A stretch of DNA of 64,000 nt. Source: Nocardioides zhouii. GTDB lineage: Bacteria; Actinomycetota; Actinomycetes; Propionibacteriales; Nocardioidaceae. The translations under genes and the position numbers were made by a program. The notes beneath the pieces are model-generated. The model ran no database searches and was not told where the DNA came from. It saw only the letters and a program-made list of their open reading frames with translations. The stretch covers positions 62,001 to 126,000 of the forward strand of contig NZ_SDWV01000004.1 of NCBI RefSeq assembly GCF_004137345.1, written 5' to 3'. Below, in pieces: positions 49,564 to 61,529 of this stretch (its first letter is position 1; every line of letters starts with the position of its first letter).

Positions 49564-49586
49564 GTTCGCAAGGGAGATGCGCCAGC

Positions 49587-51335
49587 TCAGGGATTAGTTG
49601 CGACCGGTCCGAGAAGTGCGCCGACATGGGCCGGCACGGTCAACATCCCGGCGGCGAGGGAGACCCCGCGCGGAGTCGCGAAGAGCACGTCCCGCCCGCC
49701 GACCTCGATGCGAGCCTCGTCCGAGCCGGCGTTGACGACCACCAGCAGGTCGCCGCGGCGCATCGTGAAGAGCCGGCCCTCGACGGTGCACGACACCGAG
49801 CCGAAGGACGGGTCGGTCACCTGCGGGAGCTCGCGACGCAGCCGTCCGAGCCGGCGGTAGCAGTCGAGCAGGACCGCGTGCCGACCCGTCGTCAGCTCGT
49901 CCCAGTCCAGCCGCGAGCGGTGGAAGGACTCCACGTCCTGCGGGTCGGGCACCTCGGCGGGGTCCCACCCCATCCGCTCGAACTCGGCGATCCGGCCGTC
50001 GGCGGTCGCCTTGCCGAGCTCGGGCTCCGGGTGCGAGGTGAAGAACTGGAACGGCGTCGAGGCTGCCCACTCCTCCCCCATGAACAGCATCGGCGTGAAC
50101 GGGCCGGCCAGCGTCAGCAGGGCGGCGCAGGCGAGCTGGTCGTCGTCGAGGTGCTCGGCGAGCCGGTCGCCGCGGGCGCGGTTGCCGATCTGGTCGTGGT
50201 TCTGGTTGGCCACCACGAGCCGCCACGTGGGCATCCGGTCCGTGTCGACGGGCACGCCGTGGTCGCGGTCACGGAACGACGAGAAAGTGCCGTCGTGGAA
50301 GAAGCCGCGCTCGCAGACCTTGGCGAGCGCCTCCAGCGGCTCGAAATCGGCGTAGTAGCCGGCCGTCTCGCCACTGAGCGCGACGTGCACGGCATGGTGG
50401 AAGTCGTCGCTCCACTGGGCGTCGAGGCCGTGGCCGCCGGCCTCGCGCGGGGTGACGAGCCGCGCGTCGTTGAGGTCGGACTCCGCGATGAGCGTCAGCG
50501 GGCGGCGTACGTGGGCCGAGTACGCAGCCGTCTCGACGGCCATCTCCTCGAGGAGGTGCACCTCGGAGGTGTCGCTGAGCGCGTGCACGGCGTCGAGCCG
50601 GAGCGCGTCGACGTGGAACTCCTCGAACCACATGCGCACGTTGTCGAGGATGTAGCGGCGCACCTCGGCCGCGTCCTCGCCGTCGAGGTTGATCAGGTCG
50701 CCCCAGGTGTTGCGGCCCGGCTTGAGGTAGGGCCCGAACAGCGGGAGGTAGTTGCCCGACGGGCCGAGGTGGTTGTGCACCACGTCCTGCACGACGCCGA
50801 GACCCTTCGCGTGGCAGGCGTCGACGAACCGCCGGTAGGCGTCCGGGCCGCCGTACTGCTCGTGGACGGCGAACCAGGCGACGCCGTCGTAGCCCCAGTT
50901 GTGCGTGCCGTTGAAGGCGTTGACCGGCATCACCTCGACGAGGTCGACGCCGAGGTCGAGGACGTGGTCGAGCTTGTGCGCGGCGGCGTCGAGCGTGCCC
51001 TCCGGGGTGAACGTCCCGATGTGCAGCTCGTAGATCACCGATCCCGCGAGCTGGCGACCGGTCCAGGAGGCGTCGTTCCACGCGTACGTCGTCGCGTCCC
51101 GCCGCGACAGGCCGTGCACGCCGTCGGGCTGGCGGCGCGACCGCGGGTCGGGGCGCGGGTCGGGGTCGTCGTCGATCAGGTAGCCGTATTCGACGGCGGT
51201 GTCCGTTGCCGTCAGCGGCTCGCTGGGAGTCCACCACCCGTCGTCACCCTGCGTCATTGCGACGGTCTCGCCCGCCACGACCAGGTGCACCTGCTGCGGA
51301 CGCGGTGCCCACACGTCGTACGGTCCGCGCTGCAC
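49587..51335 (-). CDS. treZ: Malto-oligosyltrehalose trehalohydrolase
   Basis: 582 residues, GH13. Releases trehalose from maltooligosyl-trehalose made by TreY. Nucleophile Asp in [10 protein letters not shown], general acid Glu in LIAESDLND, third Asp in [11 protein letters not shown]-terminal CBM48 region. The treY stop is only one base from the GTG, so the genes are translationally coupled. Last of treX-treY-treZ. Confidence 0.95.
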   Translation of the reverse strand: MQRGPYDVWAPRPQQVHLVVAGETVAMTQGDDGWWTPSEPLTATDTAVEYGYLIDDDPDPRPDPRSRRQPDGVHGLSRRDATTYAWNDASWTGRQLAGSVIYELHIGTFTPEGTLDAAAHKLDHVLDLGVDLVEVMPVNAFNGTHNWGYDGVAWFAVHEQYGGPDAYRRFVDACHAKGLGVVQDVVHNHLGPSGNYLPLFGPYLKPGRNTWGDLINLDGEDAAEVRRYILDNVRMWFEEFHVDALRLDAVHALSDTSEVHLLEEMAVETAAYSAHVRRPLTLIAESDLNDARLVTPREAGGHGLDAQWSDDFHHAVHVALSGETAGYYADFEPLEALAKVCERGFFHDGTFSSFRDRDHGVPVDTDRMPTWRLVVANQNHDQIGNRARGDRLAEHLDDDQLACAALLTLAGPFTPMLFMGEEWAASTPFQFFTSHPEPELGKATADGRIAEFERMGWDPAEVPDPQDVESFHRSRLDWDELTTGRHAVLLDCYRRLGRLRRELPQVTDPSFGSVSCTVEGRLFTMRRGDLLVVVNAGSDEARIEVGGRDVLFATPRGVSLAAGMLTVPAHVGALLGPVATNP

Positions 51336-51336
51336 G

Positions 51337-53612
51337 TCAGTCCTTCCTCACCAGCAGGGCAACAGGGTGCGTGGCGAGCAGGTGCTCCAGCCGGCCGTCG
51401 GTGTCGAGCCCGGTGAGCACGTCGTGCCACCGGCCCTCGGGCAGGTCGAGCGTCGTGTCGCCGCAGCCCGCAGCGGCGAGCCCCAGCGGGAGGCGGGTGA
51501 CGACGGCGATCGCGCCACCGCGGTCGTACGCCACCACGTGCCCGGCGGCGGAACCCGAAGCGGAGACCGGCGTGTAGCCCGTGAACAGCTCGGGGCGCTC
51601 GCGGCGCAGCGTCAGCGCGGCGCAGGTGACGTGGAGCTTGGCGGCCGCGTCGTCCTCGGCGGTGCCGGCGAGGACCGCCTTGCGGTGCTCGAAGTCGACC
51701 GGGCGGCGGTTGTCGGGGTCGACCAGCGACGTCTCCCACAGCTCGCTGCCCTGGTAGACGTCGGGCACGCCCGGGATCGTGATCGCGAGCAGCTTGGCGG
51801 CGAGCGAGTTGGCCTGGGCCGGCTCGTCGATCCGCGCGGCCAGGCCGACCAGCACCTCGCGCACCTCGTCGTCGTCGAAGACCGCGTCGACCGCGGCGTG
51901 CACCGCGGCCTCGTACGCCTCGTCGGGCTCGTTCCACGCCGTCCGGTCGCCCGCCTCGCGCATCGCCTTCTCGGCATAGCCGTGCAGCCGTTCGCGGAGG
52001 TCGGGCAGGTGGTCGGGGGTCCAGGCGCCGAGCACGGCCTGCCACAGCAGCGAGCCGAAGCCCGGGTCGGGCACGGGCGCGAGCCGCAGCAGCTCGTCGA
52101 GCGCCTGCTCCCAGTGGCCGGGCTCCTCGGCCAGGACGGTGATCCGCGCGCGGACGTCCTCGCCGCGCTTGGTGTCGTGGGTCGACAGCGTCACCATCGC
52201 GTCGGGCCAGTCGCGCTGGCGCGCTGCCATCGCGGCGTGGAAGGCGTCGACGTCGACCGCGAAGATCGACGGGTCGCCGCCGACCTCGTTGAGCGAGGTG
52301 AGGCGCGACCACTGGTAGAAGGAGCAGTCCTCGACGCCCTTGGCCATCACCATGCCGGAGGTCTGCTGGAGGCGCCGGGCCGGCTGGCCCCACTCGTCGT
52401 TGAGGACCGGCTCGAGGACGTCGTACGTCGCCGCGAGCTCGGGACGCGACGCGCGCGCGGCGGCGAAGGCCTGGTCGAGGTGGTCGCGGCCCTCGGGGAG
52501 GTAGGAGCGGTAGACCGGGAAGCAGGCGAGCAGCTCGCCGATCGCGTCGGCCACGGCGTCCTCGTCGACTCCCTCGACCACCTTGGCCACCTCGCGGGTG
52601 ATCCGCAGGACCTCGGAGTGCAGGATGCCGTCGGCGACGGCGCGCTTGTTGTCGTGGACCATCCGGTGCCAGTCGACCAGCGCACCGCGCAGCCGGTCCT
52701 CGAGCGCGGTGAGCGGCGCCTCGCCGGCGGGGTCGGTCAGCACGCGGTCGATGAGCGCGAGCGCGTCGTAGCCGGTGGTGCCGTCGGTCGCCCAGTCGGC
52801 GAGCAGCTCCTCCCCCGGCTCGAGGATCTTCTCGACGAGCACGTAGGCGCCGCCGGTGAGGGCGGCGAGGTCGTCGAGGTAGCGCTTCGGGTCGCGCAGG
52901 CCGTCGGGGTGGTCGACGCGCAGCCCGTCGACGAGGCCCTCGTCGAACCACCGCTTGATCTCCGCATGCGTCTCGGCGAAGACCTCCGGGTCCTCGACGC
53001 GTACGGCGGCGAGGGTGTTGACCGCGAAGAACCGGCGGTAGTTGAGGTCCTCGTCGGCCGCGCGCCAGCTGACGAGGTCGTAGTGCTGCTCCTCGAGCGT
53101 GGTCGTGCCGGGGGCCAGCGGGAAGCGCTGGTCGTGGTAGCGGACCTCGCCCTGGGCGACGGCGATCGTGATCGCGTCCTCGTCGTCGTCACCGATGACG
53201 GGGATGACGAGCCGGCCGTCACCGGCGGCCCAGTCGACGTCGAACGCGGTCGCGTGCTCGGACTCGCGGCCGAGCTTGAGCACGTCCCACCACCACGGGT
53301 CCTCCGACGGCGTCGCGACGCCGACGTGGTTGGGCACGATGTCGACCAGCACGCCCATGCCCAGCCGCCGCGCCTCGGCCGACACCGCGGCGAGGCCCTC
53401 CTCGCCACCGCGCTCGACGTCGACGTGGTCGAAGGCGACCACGTCGTAGCCGTGCGTGCTGCCGGGCTCGGAGGCCAGCAGCGGCGACAGGTAGACCCAG
53501 TCGACGCCGAGGTCGTGGAGGTAGGGCAGCACGCCCGCCGCGTCGAACAGCGTGAAGTCGGGACTGACCTGCAGCCGGTAGGTGCTGTGGGGCGTACGTC
53601 GGGCGGGATCGG

Positions 53613-53616
<4 letters not shown>
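51337..53616 (-). CDS. treY: Malto-oligosyltrehalose synthase
   Basis: 759 residues, GH13. Isomerises the terminal alpha-1,4 bond of maltodextrin to alpha-1,1. Nucleophile Asp in [10 protein letters not shown], acid Glu in [12 protein letters not shown], and third Asp in [28 protein letters not shown] and DIVPNHVGV at the N terminus match TreY. The GTG overlaps the treX stop (GTGA). Confidence 0.95.
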
Positions 53617-55793
<2,177 letters not shown>

Positions 55794-55817
55794 GGCTCGA
55801 CGCTACCGGCGCACCCG

Positions 55818-55842
55818 GGGGTGGCGACGATTCGTCCACCCC
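55818..55842 (-). terminator. Hairpin upstream of the treX promoter
   Basis: GGGGTGG / CCACCCC stem with inner ACGA / TCGT pairs. It lies 50 bases past the stop of the four-helix protein and just upstream of the treX -10, so it probably insulates the trehalose operon. Confidence 0.5.
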
Positions 55843-55891
55843 GTCAGGTGGTGGCGGTGACGACGGTCACGAGGACCACCCAGGACCCGCG

Positions 55892-56299
55892 CTACCTGTT
55901 CCGGCGCTTCCTCATCCACCCATGTGCCGCTGCGCCAGTCGCGAGCGCGGCACCACCGATCACGAGCCACCCGACTCCGACCATTGACAGCGATTGCGCG
56001 AGAATCAGACTGATGCCTATCAGTCCCATCATCCCGATACGTGCCGCAGTTGCGGCGGGAGAACGCGTCGACCGGCCCTGGTCCGCGCCCACTCGCTTCG
56101 ATTGAATCGTTGCCACGGCTACGCCAGCGACAACGCTGCCTATGAGTGCCGACGCCAACAGCCAGGGCTGGACCTTCGCCTCGGGCACCATGAGAGGCAT
56201 CGCGAGGTAGAAGCACATGAAGATCACTGCCATCGCAAGGAGTCGACGAGGATCGAGATCCCCTGTGGCCGAACTGTCGACCGCCCCGTTGCTCCTCAT
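55892..56299 (-). CDS. Small four-helix membrane protein
   Basis: 135 residues with four hydrophobic helices (about 22-40, 45-65, 85-103, 107-125). AAAGGAGA stands 7 bases before the ATG. No family recognised. It follows the tad operon by 106 bases on the same strand; it may or may not belong to it. Confidence 0.65.
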   Translation of the reverse strand: MRSNGAVDSSATGDLDPRRLLAMAVIFMCFYLAMPLMVPEAKVQPWLLASALIGSVVAGVAVATIQSKRVGADQGRSTRSPAATAARIGMMGLIGISLILAQSLSMVGVGWLVIGGAALATGAAAHGWMRKRRNR

Positions 56300-56405
56300 G
56301 AGGTCTCCTTTGCTCGATGCCCCTTGGGCGTCGACGACGACGAGAGGACGACGGTGGAGCCACAGGACGCTAGGTCCGTCCGTGCGCTCCACTGTCGCCA
56401 CGAGC

Positions 56406-56861
56406 TCATCGGACCACGACCGTGACCGCGGCGGTGCTGCTGGCGCCGACGGTGGGGTTGGCCGGCGAGCCGGGGATGGTGAGCGGCAGGTCGAGCGGCG
56501 CCTGCAGCCGGACCGTGACCGAGCGACCGATCGGATCGACGCGGACGCCCACATCGATCCCGGGGAACCGCGACGCCGCATCGGCGCGAGCGAGGTACTC
56601 GCGGACGGCGGCCTCGACCGCGGCTTCCTGCTGGATCAGCCGCGCGTCGCCGAGGCCCTGCTCGTAGATCGCGGCTGACCCGAGGTCGGCACCGTAGAGC
56701 GCCGCGCCGTCGGCGAGGTTGTCCAGGCCCTGGCGCTGGAGGTACGCCGCCGAGGCGTCGATGACGACCACGATGGCCATCAGCAGGATGCCGGCGAAGC
56801 CGATGATCAGCAGCGTCACCTGGCCGTGCTCACTGTCGTTTCTTCGGATGGGGGGCTTCAC
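56406..56861 (-). CDS. TadG-like pseudopilin
   Basis: 151 residues with a single N-terminal helix (VTLLIIGFAGILLMAIVVVIDASAAYLQRQ) preceded by the short basic segment KPPIRRNDSEHGQ, as in Tad-type pseudopilins. The rest is a small periplasmic-type domain. The GTG overlaps the stop of the TadE-like gene (GTGA). The last of three pseudopilin-like genes. Confidence 0.75.
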   Translation of the reverse strand: MKPPIRRNDSEHGQVTLLIIGFAGILLMAIVVVIDASAAYLQRQGLDNLADGAALYGADLGSAAIYEQGLGDARLIQQEAAVEAAVREYLARADAASRFPGIDVGVRVDPIGRSVTVRLQAPLDLPLTIPGSPANPTVGASSTAAVTVVVR

Positions 56862-57310
56862 TCGTCGTCCTCCTGCGCGCTCTCGACGTACTGGCCGATC
56901 GGCACCGTGTGGGTCGCGTCGAGGGAGAAGGTCGCCGCTCCCTTGCCGAGGATCGTGGGAAAGAACGGCAGGTCGACGCCGGAGTCGACGCTGACCGTGA
57001 TGACCGAGGTGCCGACGTGGCAGTTGTCGCCGGGCGCCTCGCAGGTGATCCGGACGCGGGCCCTCTGACCGGGCGTGCCCTGGTCGGCGAGGACCTGCGC
57101 GACGGCCGCGCGCGCCCGGGCGTCGCCGGTGGCGTCGTCGGGAGCGAGGGCGTACGCCCGGCCTGCGGCACGTGCCGCGGCGCTCGTCGCGAAGGCGCCC
57201 TGCTGGACCTCGAACACGGAGACGACGATCCAGATGAGCGGGACGATGAGGATGATCGCCAGCCAGCTGAACTCGATCAGCGCCGAGCCCGCCTCGTCGC
57301 GGGGCTTCAC
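56858..57310 (-). CDS. TadE-like pseudopilin
   Basis: 150 residues. TadE-type N terminus DEAGSALIEFSWLAIILIVPLIWIVVSVFEVQ with the prepilin G-x4-E pattern (GSALIE). One membrane helix and an external tail with a pair of cysteines. Start overlaps the previous stop by GTGA. Probably processed by a prepilin peptidase encoded elsewhere. Confidence 0.8.
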   Translation of the reverse strand: MKPRDEAGSALIEFSWLAIILIVPLIWIVVSVFEVQQGAFATSAAARAAGRAYALAPDDATGDARARAAVAQVLADQGTPGQRARVRITCEAPGDNCHVGTSVITVSVDSGVDLPFFPTILGKGAATFSLDATHTVPIGQYVESAQEDDE

Positions 57311-57708
57311 GGTGCCACGACGCTCTGCTCGGCGACGGCATGGCCCTCGACGCGTACGCGGACGCCGGTGCCGCCGAGCCCGAGCACGGTGACCTCGGCC
57401 TCCACGACGGCTTCGTAGCCCGGCGCCCCGCCGACCAGCGCCGGGCGCACGCTGACAGATCGCACGAAGTCCTGCGACAGCGCTCCGTCGATCAGGTCCT
57501 CGACCTTGGCCTGACCAGCAGGTGCCGAGGACCCGGCGACCGCGGCATGGCGTGCGCCCTCGGCGGCGGCCGACGCGAGCGTGTTGCGCACGTGGAGGAC
57601 GAGGGCGAGCTGGAGGATGCCGAGCACCAGCGGCAGCAGGACCAGCAGGACGAGCACGAAGTCGACGACTGCTGCCCCGCGCTCGCCGGCGCGAGCGCGA
57701 CGGGTCAC
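57307..57708 (-). CDS. TadE-like pseudopilin
   Basis: 133 residues, RGAAVVDFVLVLLVLLPLVLGILQLALVLHVRNTL at the N terminus fits TadE; the prepilin Glu is replaced by Asp (GAAVVD). The tail has no cysteines. GTG start lies 10 bases after the 57-residue peptide stop. Confidence 0.8.
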   Translation of the reverse strand: MTRRARAGERGAAVVDFVLVLLVLLPLVLGILQLALVLHVRNTLASAAAEGARHAAVAGSSAPAGQAKVEDLIDGALSQDFVRSVSVRPALVGGAPGYEAVVEAEVTVLGLGGTGVRVRVEGHAVAEQSVVAP

Positions 57709-57718
57709 GGGAGCGGCC

Positions 57719-57892
57719 TCAGCCGCTCACCATCGAGAAGGCCTGCACCAGCAGGTTGCGCAGCTCGTCGCCGACGAACGGCGTGAGCGCGGCGACGACG
57801 ATCGCGGTCATCAAGGTGACCATCACCCAGCCGGGCACGTCACCCCGGTCGTCGCGTGGGCGGTGGATCAGTCCCGAGATCGACTGGTGCAT
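57719..57892 (-). CDS. 57-residue single-pass peptide (Flp-like)
   Basis: 57 residues, one membrane helix (GWVMVTLMTAIVVAALTPFV) preceded by basic/acidic RPRDDRGDVP. The AAAGGA Shine-Dalgarno is 7 bases before the ATG, and it fits precisely between tadC and the first tadE. It resembles an Flp pilin in size, position and topology, but lacks a clear GxxxxEY site. Found by eye as it is too short for most ORF searches. Confidence 0.6.
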   Translation of the reverse strand: MHQSISGLIHRPRDDRGDVPGWVMVTLMTAIVVAALTPFVGDELRNLLVQAFSMVSG

Positions 57893-57931
57893 GAGCAGTC
57901 CTTTCGTTGGTGGAGCCAGGTCGGGGTGGGG

Positions 57932-58873
57932 TCAGGGTGTGGTGAGGCGCAGGCCGAGCACGCCGGGGTAGAAGGCGAAGAGGATCGTCACGGGCAGCAC
58001 GAAGAAGACGACCGGCGCCATCATCGCGATCTCCTTGCGGGCGGCGGTCTCGATGAGGAGCCGGCGCCCGGCCTCGCGTACGTCGGCGGCCTGGGCGTGC
58101 AGCACGTCGGCCAGGGGCGTGCCGCGCTCCATCGCGACGGTGATGCCGGTAGCGAAGCGGGCGACAATGGGCAGTCCGGTGGAGCGGGCCAGCGTCTCGA
58201 AGGCCGTGCCGACCGGCTCACCGGTGCGCACCCGGGCGAGCACCTGGGCGAGGTCTTCGGAAAGCGCGCCGTGGCTGCGCCGGACCACCCGGTCGAGCGC
58301 GGAGACCGGGCTCTCCCCCGCCGCGACCGAGAGCGCGAGCAGCTCGGCGATGGTGGGGAACTCGGTGAGGACCTGTCGTTCGCGGTTCTTGACCTGGGTG
58401 CTGAGCCGGTTGTCGCGCAGGAAGACGCCGCAGGCGAGGCCGAGCGCGCAGAACACCACGGCGGAGCCGACGCCGCCCACCCCGCCGAGCGCGCGCAACA
58501 GGCTGAAGGCGGCAGCCGCGGCGAACCCGACCAGGCCCCAGACCACCTGCTCGATGCGGAAGTCCTGAACCGTGCGATCGAGCCCGGCGCGCTCCAGCCG
58601 GCGGCGTACGGAGCTGCTGCCACCCATCACCCGTTCGACGAGGTCGGCCGCCGACCGCAGGACCGGGCCGAAGATCTCCGTCGCGGCCGAGGTCGGCGAC
58701 GACAACACCGGCCGGAGTGCCGGGGCCTGGTCACGGAGCGGGACGTCACGCACGTACGGAAGGACGCGGACAGCGAGCTGGGGACGTCGGAGCGCCGCGA
58801 TCCGGAGCACCACGAGCACGAGTCCGAGGCCCGCGCCACCACCGAGCAGCGCGCCCCACACGGTCGTGCTCAC
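57932..58873 (-). CDS. tadC: TadC-family inner-membrane protein
   Basis: 313 residues of the T2SSF/TadC type: FPTIAELLALSVAAGESPVSALDRVVRRSHGALSEDLAQVLARVRTGEPVGTAFETLA, with hydrophobic helices near both ends. GTG overlaps the tadB stop (GTGA). With TadB it forms the platform for pilus assembly. Confidence 0.88.
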   Translation of the reverse strand: MSTTVWGALLGGGAGLGLVLVVLRIAALRRPQLAVRVLPYVRDVPLRDQAPALRPVLSSPTSAATEIFGPVLRSAADLVERVMGGSSSVRRRLERAGLDRTVQDFRIEQVVWGLVGFAAAAAFSLLRALGGVGGVGSAVVFCALGLACGVFLRDNRLSTQVKNRERQVLTEFPTIAELLALSVAAGESPVSALDRVVRRSHGALSEDLAQVLARVRTGEPVGTAFETLARSTGLPIVARFATGITVAMERGTPLADVLHAQAADVREAGRRLLIETAARKEIAMMAPVVFFVLPVTILFAFYPGVLGLRLTTP

Positions 58874-59724
58874 GACAGGATCCGCTTCTCGACCGGGAGC
58901 CGTCCGATCCTCATCATCGCGGTGTAGGCGAGGACGCAGACAGCGAAGCCGATGCCCAGCACGAGCGCGCCGCCGGGAGATGCGTAGCGGCGGATGGCGG
59001 TCGTCTGGAAGGACATGAGCAGCAGCACGATCCACGGCGCGGCGACGGCGAGGCGCGCACCGTTGACCGTCCACGCCTGGCGCGACTCGAGTTCGGAGCG
59101 GGTGCGCGCGTCGTCGCGCAGGAAGCCCGAGAGGTTGCGGAGCAGCCTGCCGAGGTCACCGCCGCCGACCTCGCGGGCCAGGCGCAGCCCCTCGATCACC
59201 CGGTCCCCCACCGGATCGGCCAGCCGGTCCTTCAACCGGTCGAGGCACTCGCCGAACCGCCCGGTGACCTGGTAGTCGAGGGCGAACTGGCCGAAGTCGT
59301 GGCGCAGCGGCTCCGGTCCCGACGTGCCGAGCGCCGCGACCGCGTCGGGCAACGACAACCCCGCGCGTACGGCGCTGGCGAGGTTGTCGACCGCCTCGGG
59401 CCAGACCTCGACGAAGTCGCGCAGCCGGCGGGCGGCCCGCTGGCGCAGCACCGCGACCGGCACGTAGCCGGCCATCGCGGCGAACACGAACGCGACCGGC
59501 AGGGTCTGCGACACCGCCTGCACCACGGCGAGGGCGACGGCGAAGAGCACGGCGCACAGCGCCACGACGCTGGCCGGGGTGACGTCGCTCAGACCGGCGC
59601 GGCCGAGCAGGCGGGCAAGCGCGGACGAGGTGGGGTGGGTGACCTTGGGTCGGCGCGGCAACGCGAAGGCCGACCAGATCAGCAGCAGGCCCACCCCGAC
59701 GCCGAGCCCGACCAGGGCGCCCAT
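58870..59724 (-). CDS. tadB: TadB-family inner-membrane protein
   Basis: 284 residues, T2SSF domain: FVEVWPEAVDNLASAVRAGLSLPDAVAALGTSGPEPLRHDFGQF. Hydrophobic segments near 1-18, 50-95, 225-275. The ATG overlaps the cpaF stop by one base (TGATG). Confidence 0.88.
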   Translation of the reverse strand: MGALVGLGVGVGLLLIWSAFALPRRPKVTHPTSSALARLLGRAGLSDVTPASVVALCAVLFAVALAVVQAVSQTLPVAFVFAAMAGYVPVAVLRQRAARRLRDFVEVWPEAVDNLASAVRAGLSLPDAVAALGTSGPEPLRHDFGQFALDYQVTGRFGECLDRLKDRLADPVGDRVIEGLRLAREVGGGDLGRLLRNLSGFLRDDARTRSELESRQAWTVNGARLAVAAPWIVLLLMSFQTTAIRRYASPGGALVLGIGFAVCVLAYTAMMRIGRLPVEKRILS

Positions 59725-61019
59725 CAGCGCTCGCCCGGACGCGGCTCGGAGGCGAGGAGCGCGTGGACGTCGATCCCGACCCGCTCGTAGCGCTCGACCC
59801 TGGCGGGCACCCCGCCCGTACGCCTCAGTTCGGCGCCGGTGCGCACGAAGATCGGCTCCACCTCGATCACGTCGGCCTCGACACGACCGGGCACCGACAC
59901 GATCTCGTTGACCCGGCGTACGCCGTCCGCGCCGAGGCCGAGGTGGACGACGATGTCCACCGACGTGGCCACCGTCGGCACCACGAACCTCGCGGAGATG
60001 TTGTCGCCGGCCAGCAGCGGCAGGGTGCACATCTTCACGAGCGCCTCGCGGGCGCTGTTGGCGTGGAGCGTGCACATCCCCGGGAGCCCGGAGTTGAGCG
60101 CCAGGAGCAGGTCGAGGCACTCGGCCGCCCGCACCTCACCCACCAGGATGCGGCTCGGCCGCATCCGCAGTGCCTCCTTCACGAGGTCGCGCAGCACGAT
60201 CTCGCCGGTCTGCTCGAGCCCCGCCTGCCGGGTCTGCATGGCGACCCAGTCGGGGTGGCTGAACCTCAGCTCGAAGACCTCCTCGGCGCTGACCACCCGC
60301 TCGCCGCCGGGCACCGACGCGGCGAGGCAGTTGAGCATCGTGGTCTTGCCGGCCTGGGTGCCACCGGCGACCAGGATGTTGAAGCCGGCACGGACCGAGG
60401 CCTCGAGGAACGAGGCGGCCTGCGGGGTGAGGGTGCCCAGCGCGACAAGGTCGGAGAGCCGGTGCGCCCGGAGCAGGAACTTACGGATGTTGACCGCGGT
60501 GAAGCCGCGGGTGATGCCCTCGAGCACGACGTGGAGGCGATGGCCCTCGGGCAGCATCGCGTCGACGAACGGCGTGCTGATGTCGAGGCGGCGCCCGCTC
60601 GACTTGAGCATCCGCTCGACCAGCTCGTTGACCTGAGCGGCGTCGAGCCTGAGGTTGGTCAGCTCGTGGCGGCCGCGCCGGGCGATGAAGACCCGCTCGG
60701 GCGAGTTGATCCACACCTCCTCGACCTCGGGGTCGTCGAGGAAGGGCTGCAGCGGCCCGAACCCGGAAATGCGGGCCACCAGCTCACCGACCATCGCGCC
60801 GTCGTCGGCGATCGGCGCCACGGCTCCGGTGAGGCTGAGGTCGTCGTGGTCGCGTACGACGTCCTCGGCGATGCGGCGTACGACGAGCGCCTCGCGCTGC
60901 GGGTCGACGCCCTCGCGGCGGACCCGGTCGCGCACCTGGGCGTCGAGCCGCTCGACCAGCTCGTCGTGGGCGCGCGGGGTCGACGCCGGCCGATCGATCG
61001 CCAGACGGTCCAGTGCCAT
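59724..61019 (-). CDS. cpaF: CpaF/TadA secretion ATPase
   Basis: 431 residues, type II/IV secretion ATPase. Walker A GGTQAGKTT (219-227), Asp-box/Walker B around SRILVGEVRAAECLDLLLALNSG, His box CTLHANSA. It powers assembly of the Tad pilus or secretion. There is no CpaE/TadZ, TadV or secretin gene nearby. GGGGAAG precedes the ATG at 61019; a TAGCGT -10 lies further upstream. Confidence 0.93.
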   Translation of the reverse strand: MALDRLAIDRPASTPRAHDELVERLDAQVRDRVRREGVDPQREALVVRRIAEDVVRDHDDLSLTGAVAPIADDGAMVGELVARISGFGPLQPFLDDPEVEEVWINSPERVFIARRGRHELTNLRLDAAQVNELVERMLKSSGRRLDISTPFVDAMLPEGHRLHVVLEGITRGFTAVNIRKFLLRAHRLSDLVALGTLTPQAASFLEASVRAGFNILVAGGTQAGKTTMLNCLAASVPGGERVVSAEEVFELRFSHPDWVAMQTRQAGLEQTGEIVLRDLVKEALRMRPSRILVGEVRAAECLDLLLALNSGLPGMCTLHANSAREALVKMCTLPLLAGDNISARFVVPTVATSVDIVVHLGLGADGVRRVNEIVSVPGRVEADVIEVEPIFVRTGAELRRTGGVPARVERYERVGIDVHALLASEPRPGER

Positions 61020-61160
61020 GCGTGCCTGCTTCCCCGAGAAACGTGCACCACGGACGCTACCCAGCACCGGCTGTCGAAAAACAGAGGCTTGGTAAAGGTT
61101 GTGGAGAACTCTCAGAGCATCGGCGACGGCTCGTCGGAGAGCATCGGTTGATCGCTTTTC

Positions 61161-61232
61161 AGATCATCTGGCCTCAGACGGCGGATGCTACATATTCAGC
61201 GCATTCGGCTGAACCTCGTATATGCTCGCTAT
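61161..61232. promoter_or_regulatory. HipBA promoter-operator region
   Basis: Contains the palindrome CAGATCATCTG (61161-61171), an inverted repeat TTCAG-N8-CTGAA (61196-61213) and the leaderless -10 TATGCT (61221-61226) 6 bases before the hipB ATG. The second repeat covers the -35 region, the usual site of HipB autorepression. Confidence 0.45.
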
Positions 61233-61529
61233 ATGGAGCAAGCGCGGCGCCCCGATGTTCGATGGGCCTACGAACCCGCCGAGCTCGGCCGTGCCGTCCG
61301 CGGCACCCGGCAGGAGCGTGGTCTCACGCAGCAGGAGCTCGCCGAGCGTCTCGGCGTCGGTCGCATGACGATCTCCCGTCTGGAACGCGGTGATTCGGTG
61401 TCCGTCGAGACGGCCATGCGCGCCCTCTCCGAGTGCGGCTATGCGATCGCGGTCGCGCCCAAGTTCACCCGCCTGGTCGCGCAGCCTCGTACCACGCATG
61501 CCGTTGCGGACGAGTCGTCCGATGGCTAG
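61233..61529 (+). CDS. hipB: HipB-like antitoxin
   Basis: 98 residues with an XRE-type HTH (LGRAVRGTRQERGLTQQELAERLGVGRMTISRLERG). The C-terminal tail (VSVETAMRALSECGYAIAVAPK) is as in HipB. Binds HipA and the operator. TAG stop overlaps the hipA start by 8 bases. Confidence 0.88.
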   Translation: MEQARRPDVRWAYEPAELGRAVRGTRQERGLTQQELAERLGVGRMTISRLERGDSVSVETAMRALSECGYAIAVAPKFTRLVAQPRTTHAVADESSDG

